60,000 nucleotides of DNA. Source: Adiantum capillus-veneris. Lineage: Eukaryota > Streptophyta > Polypodiopsida > Polypodiales > Pteridaceae. Position 1 is the first letter of the stretch. Each line of letters starts with the position of its first letter. A program made the position numbers and the translations under genes. Location: positions 66,477,870 to 66,537,869 of the forward strand of contig CM043952.1 in NCBI GenBank assembly GCA_014529385.2, read 5' to 3'. The notes under the pieces were generated by a model. It saw only the letters and a list, made by a program, of their open reading frames with translations, did no database searches and was not told the DNA's origin. This document shows, in pieces, positions 1 through 10,537 of the stretch.

Positions 1-1597
1 AAGGTAGAGCCTTTTTTCCCTGTGGTAATTTAACTAGCTTTCATGTCTGGTTTTTATGCAGAGCTGTCATCTCTGACTGCATGGCCAACTGCCATTTTTT
101 CAAGTCAACCACTTGTAATGCTTCCTTGTAACAAGATAGTTCTCCGCAATCTGTGAGCATGACATAATTTAGAGATGGCACATAACGATCAGGTGGTTTG
201 GAGACACGCTCAGAACGTCTCACCACAACTGATTCTGCCTCTCTAGCCACTATAGGTTGTTCCTGAGCCTGACCATGCTGTCTTGATGTGCTAGCACTAG
301 GTCCATCTTCCCTGAAGAAAACTCTTCTGATCTCCTCTGTCTTCTCTAGCTTAGTGTGAAACTTGGCTTCATTGAAATGCACATCATTGCTACGAATAAG
401 TTTTCTGGACTCAGGATCCCAAAGCCGATAACCCATCTCGCCCAATTCTCCGTAGCCAAGAAATATATACTTCTTGCTCTTTGGTTCTAACTTATTCCTG
501 AACTCCTTAGGAATATGGCTATAAGCTTCACAACCAAAGACTCTGAGATGCTTATACGAAGGTGCCTTGCCTGTCCATAGCATCTCGGCCACTTCACTCT
601 TATCCAGAACCCTACTAGGAGACCTGTTGATCAAATGGACTGCTGTAGCCACTGCTTTCGCCCAAAATCCATCAGGCAACTCAGCATTTGACAACATGCT
701 TCTGACCTTCTCTTGTATGGTCCTATTCATACATTCTGCAACTCCATTTTGTGAAGGATTGTATGGTGCAGTAAGTTCCCGCTTTATCCCTTTTGCTTCA
801 CAAAAGTCTTGGAAAGCCTTGGAAACGTATTCTCCACCATTGTCTATCCTTAAGCACTTCATCTTCTGACCACTTTGATTCTCCACAAGCTGCAAGAATG
901 TCTTAAAGACCTTGAGCACCTCATCCTTGTGCTTCAAGAAGTAAACCCATACTTTGCGAGAATAGTCATCTATGAATGTACAAAAGTACGCTGCTCCCCC
1001 TAGTGACAAACTAGGCATTGGTCTGCATAGATCACTATGCACAAGAGCTAACCATTCGTCCCTACGATTCCTCTTTGATCTGTGCGGTTCCTGTGTTTGC
1101 TTACCATAAACACAATGCTCACAAAACTCGAAATCTTGAAATGAAAAACCAGGCAAATAACCATAATGAGAAAGTATTTCCATTCCTCTTTTTGACATAT
1201 GTCCCAGCCTACGATGCCACAGTGACACACTTGGCTGCTCAATCACATTAATTACATGGTTTTTAACCTCTGAAATATGTAAAGTGTACAGAGTTCCTGA
1301 CTTGCTGCCATGTGCTACAGTCATCGAACCTTTGGAGATCTTCCAAGCGCTGTTCCCAAAAACTGTCACATAACCCGCATCATCCAACTTCCCTGTACTG
1401 ATCAAGATCTTTCGAATTGCTGGAACATGTCTGACATTCTTGAGCCATAAAGAAGAGCCATTCTGAAACTTCAACTGCACATCTCCCACTCCATGTATGT
1501 CACAAACCTGCTCATTGCCAAGTCTCACATAATCTTTAGTAGTCACATATGATGTAAACCACTCTTTGTGCGGAGAAACATGTAAAGACGACCCTGA
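1..1597 (-). pseudogene. Ty1/copia pol: end of protease, GAG-pre-integrase and integrase
   Basis: This is the pol polyprotein of a copia retrotransposon, which cuts the polyprotein and inserts the cDNA. From its N-terminal end at 1597 it begins in the protease (GSSLHVSP, then VRHVPAIRKILIS). Next comes the HHCC zinc finger (WHRRLGH ... CEHC) and the integrase core, with acidic residues in VHSDLC, FIDDYSRK, RIDNGGEY and NGVAE. The fold ends with the VFGCEAY, IFLGYG and GYRLWDP segments. The start of the reverse transcriptase (AMQSEMTALHKNQT) is reached at the window edge; the rest lies outside. A TGA at 41-43 sits where the family has Trp. NGVAECMNRT has Cys where Arg is usual, a change C-to-T would give. 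The upstream half of the protease lies beyond the nested CACTA element, at 7105. The family call is firm; the copy is dead. Confidence 0.95.
1595..1597. repeat. Target-site duplication TGA, left of CACTA copy 1
   Basis: TGA here is repeated at 7102-7104. On the minus strand it reads TCA, the Ser codon of the copia protease Asp-Ser-Gly motif. Removing the element and one copy restores an open frame from WIIDS into GSSLHVSP, which confirms both boundaries. Confidence 0.93.
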
Positions 1598-1611
1598 CAC
1601 TACAACAAAAG

Positions 1612-1725
1612 AAGGTGTTATCGACGCATATATCGACGTTGCCCGTCTCTATGAGCGTCGCTGTGAAACCAGTCGCTATTAGCGACACTGATAGCGACGC
1701 ATATAGCGACGACCATAGCAGAAAA
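1612..1725. repeat. Subterminal repeats, left end of CACTA copy 1
   Basis: Short motifs of the form ATATCGACG, GAGCGTCGC, AGTCGCTAT and ATAGCGACG recur in both orientations within about 110 bp. Clustered subterminal motifs are where TNPA-type proteins bind in En/Spm elements. That these act as binding sites here is inferred from position and repetition. Confidence 0.75.
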
Positions 1726-1984
1726 ATTTTTTCTTGGGTAGAGGGCAGTTAGCGTGGCATGTGCCCAGTTAAAAGATGGACACAGCCATAGCCAGACTTC
1801 CTGCCCTCTGCCCAAGAAAGCGAGCAGCACCAAAATATCAACCATGCTCCCGTGCGCAAAAATTTCGGCAGAGTTCCCTTTGTTTTTACATAAACTTTTC
1901 AAAAAAAACTATATCATGTATACGCCTCCTACATGCTATCCATGTAGGATCTCACATGAGATTTAAGGCCTATGAAAGACAACC

Positions 1985-2220
1985 GTACCAACTGAAAAGC
2001 ATAGCCATAACTTAAAAGCATAACCATAACAAACCATAACCATAACTTAAAAGCATAACCATAACTTAAAACCATAACCGGCTATAATCACTTTGATCAA
2101 AACCATAACGCAGATAACCATAACCATAAACAAAATTAACAATAACCATAAGCATAACCAGAAAGAGAAACAATAATTGTCTATACAATGACAATGACAA
2201 TAATCATAACCATAAGGGAA
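1985..2220. repeat. Degenerate (CATAAC)n minisatellite inside CACTA copy 1
   Basis: A run of near-copies of CATAAC (AACCATAACCATAAC and variants) covers about 230 bp between the left end and the TNPA-like gene. The reverse complement (GGTTATGGTTATGG) sits at the matching place in CACTA copy 2, so it is a shared feature of the family. Confidence 0.85.
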
Positions 2221-2432
2221 ACAATAACTGTCTGAACACTAACTGTTTGTACAAAAAAGAGACACAGAAGTGTGTCTGTGTCTCACAAAGCATATAGATG
2301 AAATCTGGTCCACTAATGACTAGGCGTCGCAACCTGCACATAGGACAACTCGCAAAATTAGTATTGATATTACTTCACATATACTGACTTAATTAAATCA
2401 ACTCACACATATTAACGTCTCATCTCAAGCGA

Positions 2433-3567
2433 TCAACGAGACTGTAAGGCCTCCCAGTCTACAGGCTCTCCTGAAGCTTCAAGATCATTCAGTACTTCAT
2501 AGATACCTTTGCGATATCCATCTGACTCCTCCTCGCGTGATGGAGCTCGATGCATCGCAAGATTCTTTGTTTATATAAAAATCAAAGTAATAAGAATACA
2601 TGATTCATCGCGTTTTAAAAAATGCCATAGTTAAGATTGGATTAGAAACTCACAAACTCATAGCGAAAGGTGTCGAAGCCTCCGCTGCCAAGATGAGATG
2701 TCCCCCTAGTCATCTGTCGTACCTGCGCGGCCTCACGCTGCTGTCTGAACCGCATGGCCGCTGTCCGCTCATCCTCCCTGATCTGCAGCCACGTCTCGTG
2801 TGGGATGCCCGAAGGCTTCGGCGAGCCGGTCCTGAAAGCCTTCCGAGCTACATCTCGTCGATGTTTGATGGTGTCCCGTGCAACACCCTTCATCCACCGC
2901 GCCGAAACAACGGAAGAACCCGGAGCATGCTGGTACTCTCTTAGGATGGTCTCCACTATATAAGTGACTTTTTTCTTTTCTTGCTAATCCCAAGACGTTA
3001 GAATGCTAGTCGAAAACTGCAGCTCCACGAGCTGGCGAATCCGCTGTCGCATCTCAGTCTCGACTCTATCCATGTCAACAGAACCGTCTCCCTGTACAGT
3101 ATAGAGCTTTGAGGCACTAGGATCGTGTGCCCCCCAAGGTGTCTGAGGTGTGCCAAGAGGTGTGTCGAGAGGTGTGCCTGGGTAAGACGGGGGTCGTGAG
3201 CGAGGAGGGGTCGAAGCATCTGTGGACCCTCCTCCACAGCAACCACCACCTCCACCTGACGATCGCCGAGATCGACGAGTGCGCCTGTGCTGCGGAGATG
3301 AGGATGTACCCACCTCTGTCCCACTCCTAGGTGTCGAAGCGGCCGTGATGGGAGAAGAAGGCGTCGTACCCATAGGCGTCGTGAACCCCGTAGGCGTCCC
3401 CCCCTAGGCGTCGGTCCCTTGGGTGTAAAGCCCGGAGGCGTAGTACCCGTGCCTCTGGCTACCCAGTACTGAGAAGCCTCTGCCATCTGAGCAAGCGTCA
3501 TCCGTGTAACGAAGCCCATGAATGCATCTGCACTCATGGAAGCGGGATCTGGAATCTCGTCTGCCAT
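2433..3567 (-). pseudogene. TNPA-like protein gene of CACTA copy 1, broken
   Basis: This is the second gene of the element, in the place of the TNPA/plant-transposase (Transposase_24-like) gene, whose product binds the subterminal repeats. It starts at the ATG of MADEIPDPASMSADAF (3567), just after an acceptor (TTTGTGCAG). A Pro/Thr/Ser-rich linker follows, then an alpha-helical basic part (VETEMRQRIRQLVELQ; WMKGVARDTIKHRRDVARKA; IREDERTAAMRFRQQ). A donor GTGAGT after RYEF (exon end 2654) joins in phase to a last exon (2564-2433) ending VDWEALQSR. Lesions: a frameshift at a 7-G run near 3400, and TAG at 2984-2986 where copy 2 has CAG. The family call rests on position and the basic repeat, so it is moderate. 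Confidence 0.65.
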
Positions 3568-3924
3568 ACTAAAGTCCTGCACAAAGAAAGTAAAATAAAG
3601 CGTCAGAACACAGTTGTTTAAATTAACTTTAAGCTTAAAACACCATATTGAAGAGTTTCAGACTTTCGAGTCAATTTGGGAATCACTAATGACTTGAAGA
3701 TTTGGCCGTATGGACAAATCTCAAACTATTTTTTAAGACCAATTTATTTTTACAAGGTAGTACTTGAGAAGATCTTCTGAGCCATGCTCTCAAAACTTTG
3801 GCTAAGATTTAACCATGTGGTCAAATCTTAAGCTCTTATTGAAAGTGGGAATTGGGAAATTCCCAAACTTAGCGATATGGTGTTTTAATTTTAAATCAAA
3901 GTCTTCACACAAACACTTACAGGC

Positions 3925-5106
3925 CTAGGCCTCGACGAGTGAGGCATCATCGATAAGATCTTGCACCGTATCATCGTCTATCTCTAATTGCAAACATAAC
4001 TCTGCCCCAACTCATTCTGACACATTGTCTTCATCCATTGCATCTTCATCTACAAGTGTCAATTCTGGCTCGTCTGCGTCATCCCTCGTATATCTGTCAG
4101 CTTCCTCTGCCATACCTTCGTCCATCTCATCTAATTTCACAGTACTATGGACATCGTCTGACTGACTTTTCTCCAGGAGATCTTGCCCTTCAAATACTTG
4201 TTTATTTCTTGGAGCAACCTGAACCACAAACCACCATTGTCGCTCTCGAGGGTCCGGTACAAAGACCACTTCCTCGCAATGTTCGGGGAGAGCAAATGTG
4301 TCGCTCGCATCTATCCAAGTCTTTGTAGAATCTATTTGCACAAGTTTGTTTCCGTCTCTGCGTACCGTTGCATTGCGACCAGAAGTAATCACCTTGAACC
4401 ACTTCACATCCAACAAAAACATCTCAAACCGCCTGAAGCTTACTTTCAGGATATCTGACACCAGACCACATTAATCCAGGTTGCTAGTGCTCTCATTCGT
4501 GTCTCTAGCACTGGCCCTGCTCTTTTGCATGAAACTAACCATTACCCCACTGTCAAACATGTTTCTTCTGCTGTCAATTTGTTGTGTTCTGAAATGCTTT
4601 CCATGCGACCACAGTGCCATGTATGTATGATACTTCCAGTCACATCCAATAGCCAGCTCTTCCTCTTCTAGAGATATGGGTTCTCCGATCTGTCGAGCTG
4701 CTCTCACTGTCTTGTCCAACCATGCTATTTTAGGGAATTCAGGTAGAGGAGCGAGATAGTCTGGCAAGGGTAAGCCTCTAGTCGTTCGACTTCGCCTAAA
4801 ATCCTGTCGCTCTAGATTGCGTCTCTCTTTCTCTTCTTTGTACCTTTCAAGCCATTTTTGCATCGGCGCTGAATTTAGTATACAGAACTTCATGATCGTT
4901 TCTCGCATGGCCAGGTTCATTTTCTTCGGCACCCCTTGCCCTTGCGGCTCCTCTCCCACCAGTCTTGCATCCTCCTCATCGCTCCACAGTTGAGGCATTT
5001 CTGGGTCAGAAACGGATAGAAATTCGGTCATCAATACAAGAGACTCTTGCACCAGCCATCCTTCTGCCATGCTCCCCTCTGGACGCGCTTTTTGGCGAAC
5101 AAAACC
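3925..5106 (-). pseudogene. TNPD-like transposase C-terminus with DUF4216, CACTA copy 1
   Basis: This is the C-terminal part of an En/Spm TNPD-type transposase. The visible order is a helical region (KFCILNSAPMQKWLERYKEE), then AIGCDWKYHTYMALWSHGKHF and SGVMVSF, then the DUF4216 signature: LLDVKWFKV, DTFALPEHCEEVVFVPDP and QWWFVVQVAPR, then an acidic tail. The catalytic core expected upstream is absent; the frame runs out into an (AT)n tract at 5117. Two stops are visible against copy 2: TAA at 4471-4473 where copy 2 has TAT (Tyr), and TGA at 4012-4014 where copy 2 has CGA (Arg). The shared natural stop is TAG at 3925-3927. The identity is well supported; it cannot make a working transposase. 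Confidence 0.88.
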
Positions 5107-5114
5107 CTTAAGTG

Positions 5115-5116
<2 letters not shown>

Positions 5117-5206
<90 letters not shown>

Positions 5207-5207
5207 T
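5117..5207. repeat. (AT)n microsatellite
   Basis: About 90 bp of uninterrupted TA/AT dinucleotides lie exactly where the TNPD reading frame of CACTA copy 1 is lost. Apparent reading frames through it (alternating Tyr-Ile) are artefacts of the repeat. Confidence 0.95.
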
Positions 5208-5765
5208 CCTCACAATGTAAACTACCTCGCATTCTCTAGTCTTGCCCAATCTCTGTACACCTCGGTCCAGAGGTGTACGGAGATCAGGACCACCGGGTCA
5301 AAATCTCGTCTTTATTGGTCAAATCCTATATGGGTAGACACATACATGCACTCCCAGGTGTACATGGCAATGCATGTAGCACACAAAACCCCTTTGCCTC
5401 TTTTAGTTCCATAGTTTCTTCTCTGCCTACGGACCCACCTGCCTCCATTCCGAGGTAGCCTGTCAGAGAAAGCTTTCCAATGCCGCACTTGATGAATCAT
5501 ATATTAAAGCATGACCATTTTTGTCATTTTTGTAATGTTCCGTCTGTTTGCAATTTTTTGCACAGGTTTTTCCAAGGATATTATGCCCATCCTGGTGTTT
5601 TTTTTCACCACATGCACAAGCCATGGAAGTTCTCAGCCCAATGAAAGTTTTCTACCTGATTGTAAACCGGACAAGGCCTCCATGTCCAAGCCAGAAGATA
5701 ATGTGGAGATGGATAAGCAACTTGAGAAAGATTCAGAAGCCTTGCATGGTTCTTGCTCAAAAAAG
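5208..5765. other. Unassigned interior of CACTA copy 1
   Basis: There is no supportable gene. The short open frames here show no recognisable motif and no counterpart in CACTA copy 2, whose corresponding interval holds a 173-bp satellite. It is probably filler that replaced the transposase core. Confidence 0.5.
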
Positions 5766-5926
5766 CGATCTCGATCTCTCTTTCTCTCTTGATCTCACTC
5801 TCGCTATCTCTCTTTCTCTCTCTTTCTCTCTCTCTCTGTCTCTCTGGATCTCGCTCTCGCTATCTCTCTTTCTCTCTCTATTTCCTTATTTTCCTATCTC
5901 TCTCTCTGTCTCGCTCTTCACTTCCC

Positions 5927-6014
<88 letters not shown>

Positions 6015-6054
6015 TAAATATATATATAACTCTCTTTCTCTCTCTCTCTATTTC

Positions 6055-6091
<37 letters not shown>

Positions 6092-6190
6092 ACTCTCTTT
6101 CTCTATCTCTCTAGCTATTTCCTATCTCTCTCTCTCTCTCTACTTACCTCTCTCTCTGTCTCGCTCTCTACTTCCCTATCTCTCTACTGA
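5766..6190. repeat. (CT)n and (TA)n compound microsatellite
   Basis: Alternating blocks of CTCTCT/TTTCTCTC and TATATA extend about 420 bp. Long frames here (Ser-Leu or Tyr-Ile repeats) are low-complexity artefacts. Confidence 0.93.
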
Positions 6191-6615
6191 TCGAACGAGC
6201 GACTGAGCTAGGGAGATCTAGACGTCCACGACTGCGGAGGACTACACAACATCGATAGAGGCTGCATCAGAGGATCTAGCTAGGTCACTTTGGCTCGACA
6301 TGCATAACGCCCGGTCAGACTACTGACCATGGAGGAGATTGATGAGATCCGACAGTGACAGCTGCTGGATCTCCTATGATCTACCTATCCCAGCTAGCTG
6401 GTTTAGCTGTTTAGTCCATACCCAGCAGTTTAGGATTCCATAATATTTTATTTGTCATCTTCTTACTCTGACTTTGTATCAGATCCATCACATTGTAACT
6501 TTCTTGTCTCATGTCTCATAGGTCACTTTGGCCTTTCGAAGACGTTAATATAACATTTCATTTCATTTCTCTCTTTAATTCTTTTTCTTTAATTTTAATT
6601 TCCTAAGCATACATT
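6191..6615. other. Non-coding CACTA segment shared by both copies
   Basis: No gene is visible. From about 6265 the sequence matches, in reverse complement, 15890-16237 of CACTA copy 2 (for example around TAGTCCATACCCAGCAG), so it belongs to the element's conserved 5' flank rather than to filler. Confidence 0.65.
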
Positions 6616-6618
6616 AAT

Positions 6619-6649
<31 letters not shown>

Positions 6650-6675
6650 TTGATTACCTACACACACACACACAC

Positions 6676-6717
<42 letters not shown>

Positions 6718-6728
6718 TACACACACAC

Positions 6729-6780
<52 letters not shown>

Positions 6781-6822
6781 CACACACACACACACGATGT
6801 AGAGAGAGAGAGAGAGAGAGAG
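6619..6822. repeat. (CT)n/(CA)n/(AG)n microsatellites near the right end of CACTA copy 1
   Basis: Three CT blocks are separated by ACACACAC blocks, ending in an AG block. The same compound tract, inverted, occurs at 15717-15880 of copy 2, so it travels with the family. It creates Arg-Glu and Ser-Leu frames that are not genes. Confidence 0.93.
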
Positions 6823-6937
6823 GGGTTGGGGAGGGGCATAATACCTGCGCAGCAGGTGGAGGCCAAGATTTGAGTAGAGCGCAGGCGAAAATGGCCCCTG
6901 CTGCTCGCGGGTTTCGCTTTTTTCCCCCAAATTTTCT

Positions 6938-7080
6938 TGCGTCGCTATACGTGTCGATATACGCGTCGCGATACACGTCGATATACACGTGGGAAATAAA
7001 GCCTTTCCACGTGTATATCGACGCACATTGCGACGCGTATATCGACGCCCACTAATTTCGTCGATATACACGCGTCGATA
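6938..7080. repeat. Subterminal repeats, right end of CACTA copy 1
   Basis: Dense GTCGATATA and TATATCGACG motifs are arranged head to head around CACGTG-containing sequence (two GTCGATATACACGTG-like blocks facing ACGTGTATATCGACG). They mirror the left-end repeats and the ends of copy 2. Confidence 0.78.
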
Positions 7081-7101
7081 TCTCCATGTTGTGTTGTAGT
7101 G

Positions 7102-7104
7102 TGA
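7102..7104. repeat. Target-site duplication TGA, right of CACTA copy 1
   Basis: This is the partner of the TGA at 1595-1597, directly after the terminal TTGTAGTG. Confidence 0.93.
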
Positions 7105-7865
7105 GTCGATGATCCAATCACTCATAGCATGTCCATCCTCTGCAGTCAAGAAAACATAATCAAGATTGGTTGTGAGGAAGATGTCACCACCTGCTATACC
7201 AGAATCACTGTCTGAACCAGATCCTGTGACATTCACCTCTTCAATCTTCACTGAACTCTTCTTTTCATTTTGCTCAGAACTCTTTGTTTTGCCTTTTTCT
7301 TGTTTCCACTTTGTACAGTCTCTCTTCATGTGACCCTTCTTGCCACAATGGTAGCATTCTATGTCATCCTTTGACTTTGAGTCACGAGACTTACTTCGGT
7401 TTTGTGCCTTCTTACCCTTCTTCTCTTTAGACTGTTGTCTCCCTCGAACAACCAAAGCACTATTGCTTTTGCATTTGTCAATGTTCTTCCTGTTCACTTC
7501 CTCTATGAGCAAGCTGCCTTCTACATTGGCACTTGTAAGACCTTCTGGCGCGACAGAATTACTTAACGTTGTACGAAAAGTATCCCAGTTGTCTGGCAAA
7601 GTGATTAAGAGAAACATAGCCTTCATTGAATCTGGAAAGACTATCTCCTGTGCTGTTAACTGACTGAAAATTGTGTGAAATTCATTGAGATGATTTGACA
7701 TGGTTGTCCCTTCCTTCATCTTCAAATCCACCAATTTCTTGAGCCAGTAAATCTGAGAAGCAGCACTTTGTTTCTCGTACATACCACATAGCGTTTGCCA
7801 TACACCATACGTTTGCCATCCAGCTTCTTTATGTTGTAAAGAGTCTCACTTTGAGAAGATGCCAT
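7105..7865 (-). pseudogene. Ty1/copia gag and start of protease, broken
   Basis: This is the upstream half of the copia polyprotein cut by CACTA copy 1. The ATG at 7865 begins MASSQSETLYNIKKLDG, the usual copia Gag opening. The frame then jumps directly to WQTLCGMYEKQSAASQIYW, so several dozen residues of N-terminal Gag are lost, with a frame change near 7815. The rest of Gag follows (LKMKEGTTMSNHLNEF, LPDNWDTF), a Lys-rich stretch, and a CCHC zinc knuckle, CYHCGKKGHMKRDC. The protease begins DWIIDS and is interrupted there by the transposon. The frame that runs on past DS reads transposon sequence and is not a fusion gene. The nucleocapsid and protease calls are firm. Confidence 0.92.
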
Positions 7866-8903
7866 ATCTGCCAAACTGTTTACTCCTGGGAAAAATCCGA
7901 CAGAGTTTTCCCTGTAAACTAGCCTTTGTACACAATAAACAAGCTGTAAACAACAAGCTGAACACCTCTCCTCAAGAACTGTCATTATTTTGACAAATTT
8001 TGACAGGGTCTCCCCTGTAAACTGAGCTCTGGGACCAAAAGATAGCTCAAAAAACAATCATAAATAGCTGGCCAGTGACAAATCTGAAAATCTCTGTAAT
8101 ATGCTATCCTGTAAGCATGCACTGTCTCCTGTCTGGCCGATGACAGAACCTGTATCTATCTCAAGACTGAACCCTGGACAATGCCTCAACGGCCTGACGC
8201 ATAAGATGCAATCCAGTGTCTACACAAAGTCATACATCCTATGGGATAAAAGTGGCTGAAGAGGATGCGTGTAAAGGGGAACTCCAGCAACCTAATCCAC
8301 CTCACATTCGGTAACCCAGCCCCCAGTGCTTGGCTTCAAAAAACCTCACACACGACCCTCACAGATGGCTCAACAAACTGCCCAGAACTAGCATACATCC
8401 TACAATAGACCAATCATTGTCCTATGACCGCTGCGGCGGTCTGTTTGCTAGTGTGACTCACAAGTAGCAGACGCACAATCACACTACATCAATCTGCAAT
8501 ATATGCCACTGGTGTCAAGCCGTCGTATGGCCACACCTCCCCTGGAACCTGGCAAGCACAAGAAGTAGCAATGCAGACTGCAATATATATATCTGATGAT
8601 ATATATGTGTACCTGGTCTATAGATGATGCTTTGAAGACAAATGAGTGATGTATGTCGATACCGACCACCTCCTGCTTGCCAATCTACACAAGATGGGTT
8701 TCTTTGCAGAGCTGAAACCTATCTTCTGATGTAGTGCTCAGAATGAAATTATGAGGGCATAAATGGCTTCGAAAGGGGGGTAAAACCTCAAGTTGCCTGA
8801 TGGAAATACTCTCGGAACGTCGAGTGTGACTTTCCAAGCTCCGGATCCAGAATCTGCCTGAAAAGTGCGCGCGCGCGATTACGCAAATACGTACTGAATC
8901 TCG
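7866..8903 (-). other. Copia 5' leader between primer-binding site and gag
   Basis: About 1 kb between the Gag ATG and the primer-binding site has no recognisable coding sequence. It is presumed to be the retrotransposon's untranslated leader, which would hold dimerisation and packaging signals; none can be pointed to. Confidence 0.65.
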
Positions 8904-8917
8904 ACTCTGATACTAAT
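8904..8917 (-). other. Primer-binding site, initiator tRNA-Met type
   Basis: On the minus strand this reads ATTAGTATCAGAGT, directly after the LTR's terminal CA. Copia elements usually have TGGTATCAGAGC here, complementary to the 3' end of initiator tRNA-Met. The match has one G-to-A change in the TGG, again of deamination type. Confidence 0.85.
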
Positions 8918-8953
8918 TGAAGTCGCGGAGCGGAGCGTGGATCGACTCTCACT

Positions 8954-9018
<65 letters not shown>

Positions 9019-9176
9019 CTTACACAGTACGCAAAGAATCGTTTGAAGGGTTATCTCCCAAAACCTTATTATCCACAAAAGTATAAGTAAGTATATACAA
9101 AGAGTTAGTGATAAGTGAGTTAGACGGGCGGGCGGCCATATCCGTATAAGAGACCACTTGGGCTTTAATCCCAACA
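8918..9176 (-). repeat. 5' LTR of the copia element, about 259 bp
   Basis: On the minus strand it begins TGTTGGGATTAAAGCCC and ends ACTTCA, abutting the primer-binding site, so both ends fit the TG...CA rule. It holds a TATA-like stretch (GTATATACTTACTTATAC, minus strand, 9080-9097) and a long (GT)n tract at 8953-9015. The partner LTR lies left of the window, so the ends could not be checked against it. Confidence 0.8.
8953..9015. repeat. (CA)n microsatellite within the LTR
   Basis: About 31 CA repeats lie in the LTR's 3' part. Expansion inside an LTR is a useful insertion-specific marker. Confidence 0.95.
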
Positions 9177-9180
9177 GATC

Positions 9181-9590
9181 GTTGATGTCAATGATGTGAC
9201 AGAAAGTGATTTCTACTTCCAAGGTGAAAGTAAACTTAGCTTTAGTGCAGAGGTAGAAGTAAAGGCACAAAAGTCAAATTTTTAGTAAAAAACTTCAAAA
9301 GGTTCAAAACTGGAAAAGCTTCTAAGGTAAAAGCTTTCAATCCATGACATGTGGAACCCCCCTTCTTCCTTTAACATGATTGGAGAGAGATGGTTGATGT
9401 CAATAAGGTAGCAAAAAGTGATTTATGCTTCCAAGGTGAAGGTCAGCTTAGGTTTAGTGCAAAGGTAGAAGTAAAGGCACAGAAGTCAAAATTTTTAATA
9501 AAAAACTTCAAAAGGTTCAAAACTGTAAAAGCTTCAAATGTAAAAGCTTTCAATACATGACAGGTGGAACCCCTCTTCTTCCTCAAAATT
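9181..9590. repeat. Tandem duplication, period 212 bp
   Basis: The block starting GTTGATGTCAATGATGTGAC at 9181 recurs at 9393 (GTTGATGTCAATAAGGTAGC). Both continue through AAAAAACTTCAAAAGGTTC and end near GGTGGAACCCC. There are two copies, with scattered substitutions. No coding signal. Confidence 0.85.
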
Positions 9591-10190
9591 TTTAAGGTGC
9601 ATTATATATAGTATAGATATAGATATAGAAGCTTCTTTGGTTACTTCAAAAGGTGAAGGTTGAAATGAAAGGACGAGTAGGGAGTTAGGGAGCCAAAACA
9701 ACTTTTTCAGAAGTCATTAATTAATTAGTTTTGGGGGGGGGGGGGGGGGAGGGAAGAAAAGGAAAAGGGAAGGGTGGGGGAAAAAAAGCGAAAGGAGAAG
9801 GGGGGAGGGGGGGGGGGGTTGTATCCTTTTTTTATGGCTCAAAAGGAACTCAAAGACGAGCGCAGGCATATAGCCTAGTGGTTTAGGTTGAGTTTCATAG
9901 TATGCACGTGATGAGTTCAAATGCTACTCATTAACATTGGTTTTAAATGGTGACGTGCATGAACATGCTAATTGGAGATGCTAAAAGATCTTGGGGAGAT
10001 TCTATGTAATGAAAAACAAACCAGTAGTATAGCATAGCCAAAACGTTTTTTTGGGGTTTATTAAGAGGAATCTAAGAAAGAATTTTTAGTATTGTGAAAG
10101 AGGAAAAAGGGGGGCGGCAAATGCTGCTATGGTAGAAAAGTTAGTAACTATTTTACCTTTTTCTTAGGTGGGATTGATGTATTTGAGGAG
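9591..10190. other. Non-coding spacer with G-rich tracts
   Basis: It holds (GATATA)n-like sequence at 9610-9630 and purine tracts with long G runs at 9731-9749 and 9800-9819. No gene is supported; the Pro/Leu/Phe minus-strand frame at 9717-9920 comes from these runs. Confidence 0.6.
9866..9925 (+). repeat. Degenerate tRNA-like sequence, possible SINE head
   Basis: TATAGCCTAGTGGTTTAGG resembles a Pol III A box, and GAGTTCAAATGCTAC about 45 bp later resembles a B box. The spacing fits a tRNA-derived SINE head. No target duplication or tail was found, so this is tentative. Confidence 0.4.
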
Positions 10191-10472
10191 GTGCTTTGTT
10201 GTTCTTTAGGAGAGGGAAAATTGGACACGACACACAGAGAGAGAGTAGATTTTTTAATGTCGACAGCCATCTAGTCTCGAGTGTGAGTGCACATCATTTG
10301 CGCTATCTATCTCGCACTGATGTCGAGGCGAGGTCTAGTGTGCAGTGCCGTCCCCTTCTCTATCCATCTCTTTTCGCTGCAGGGGAGCCAAGAGTGGAGC
10401 TACACCATGTCTGGAGGTAGGGAGAGGAGAGGTATCTTGCGTCTATGACCTCAGACCTCAGATACAGCATTA

Positions 10473-10473
10473 G

Positions 10474-10533
<60 letters not shown>
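10473..10533. repeat. (CT)n microsatellite
   Basis: About 30 CT units, uninterrupted. Confidence 0.95.

Positions 10534-10537
<4 letters not shown>

Larger units (their letters stand above)
1598..7101 (-). mobile_element. CACTA (En/Spm-type) DNA transposon, copy 1, 5504 bp
   Basis: The element starts CACTACAACAAAA at 1598 and ends TTGTAGTG at 7101, the inverted CACTA termini of the En/Spm superfamily. It is flanked by the 3-bp target duplication TGA (1595-1597 and 7102-7104), the size typical of CACTA elements. Both ends carry clustered subterminal repeats of the type ATATCGACGC. Inside, on the minus strand, are the C-terminal part of a TNPD-like transposase (DUF4216) and a TNPA-like gene. 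The catalytic transposase core is missing, its place taken by microsatellite DNA (about 5.1-6.2 kb). Both genes carry stops or frameshifts, so this copy is non-autonomous and inactive. It interrupts the copia protease DSG motif. Confidence 0.95.

Noticed and set aside
1985-2220. Interstitial telomere repeat
   Set aside because: The unit is CATAAC, not the plant telomere CCCTAAA, and it is part of a transposon.
4471-6190. Long frames with Tyr-Ile or Ser-Leu repeats
   Set aside because: They are translations of (AT)n and (CT)n microsatellites. Only the part of 4471-5106 that aligns with CACTA copy 2 or reads as non-repetitive protein was kept.
6778-7782. A single 334-aa frame that looks like Gag fused to a novel tail
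   Set aside because: The tail after DWIIDS is CACTA terminal and microsatellite sequence read through from the Gag frame; it is an insertion artefact.
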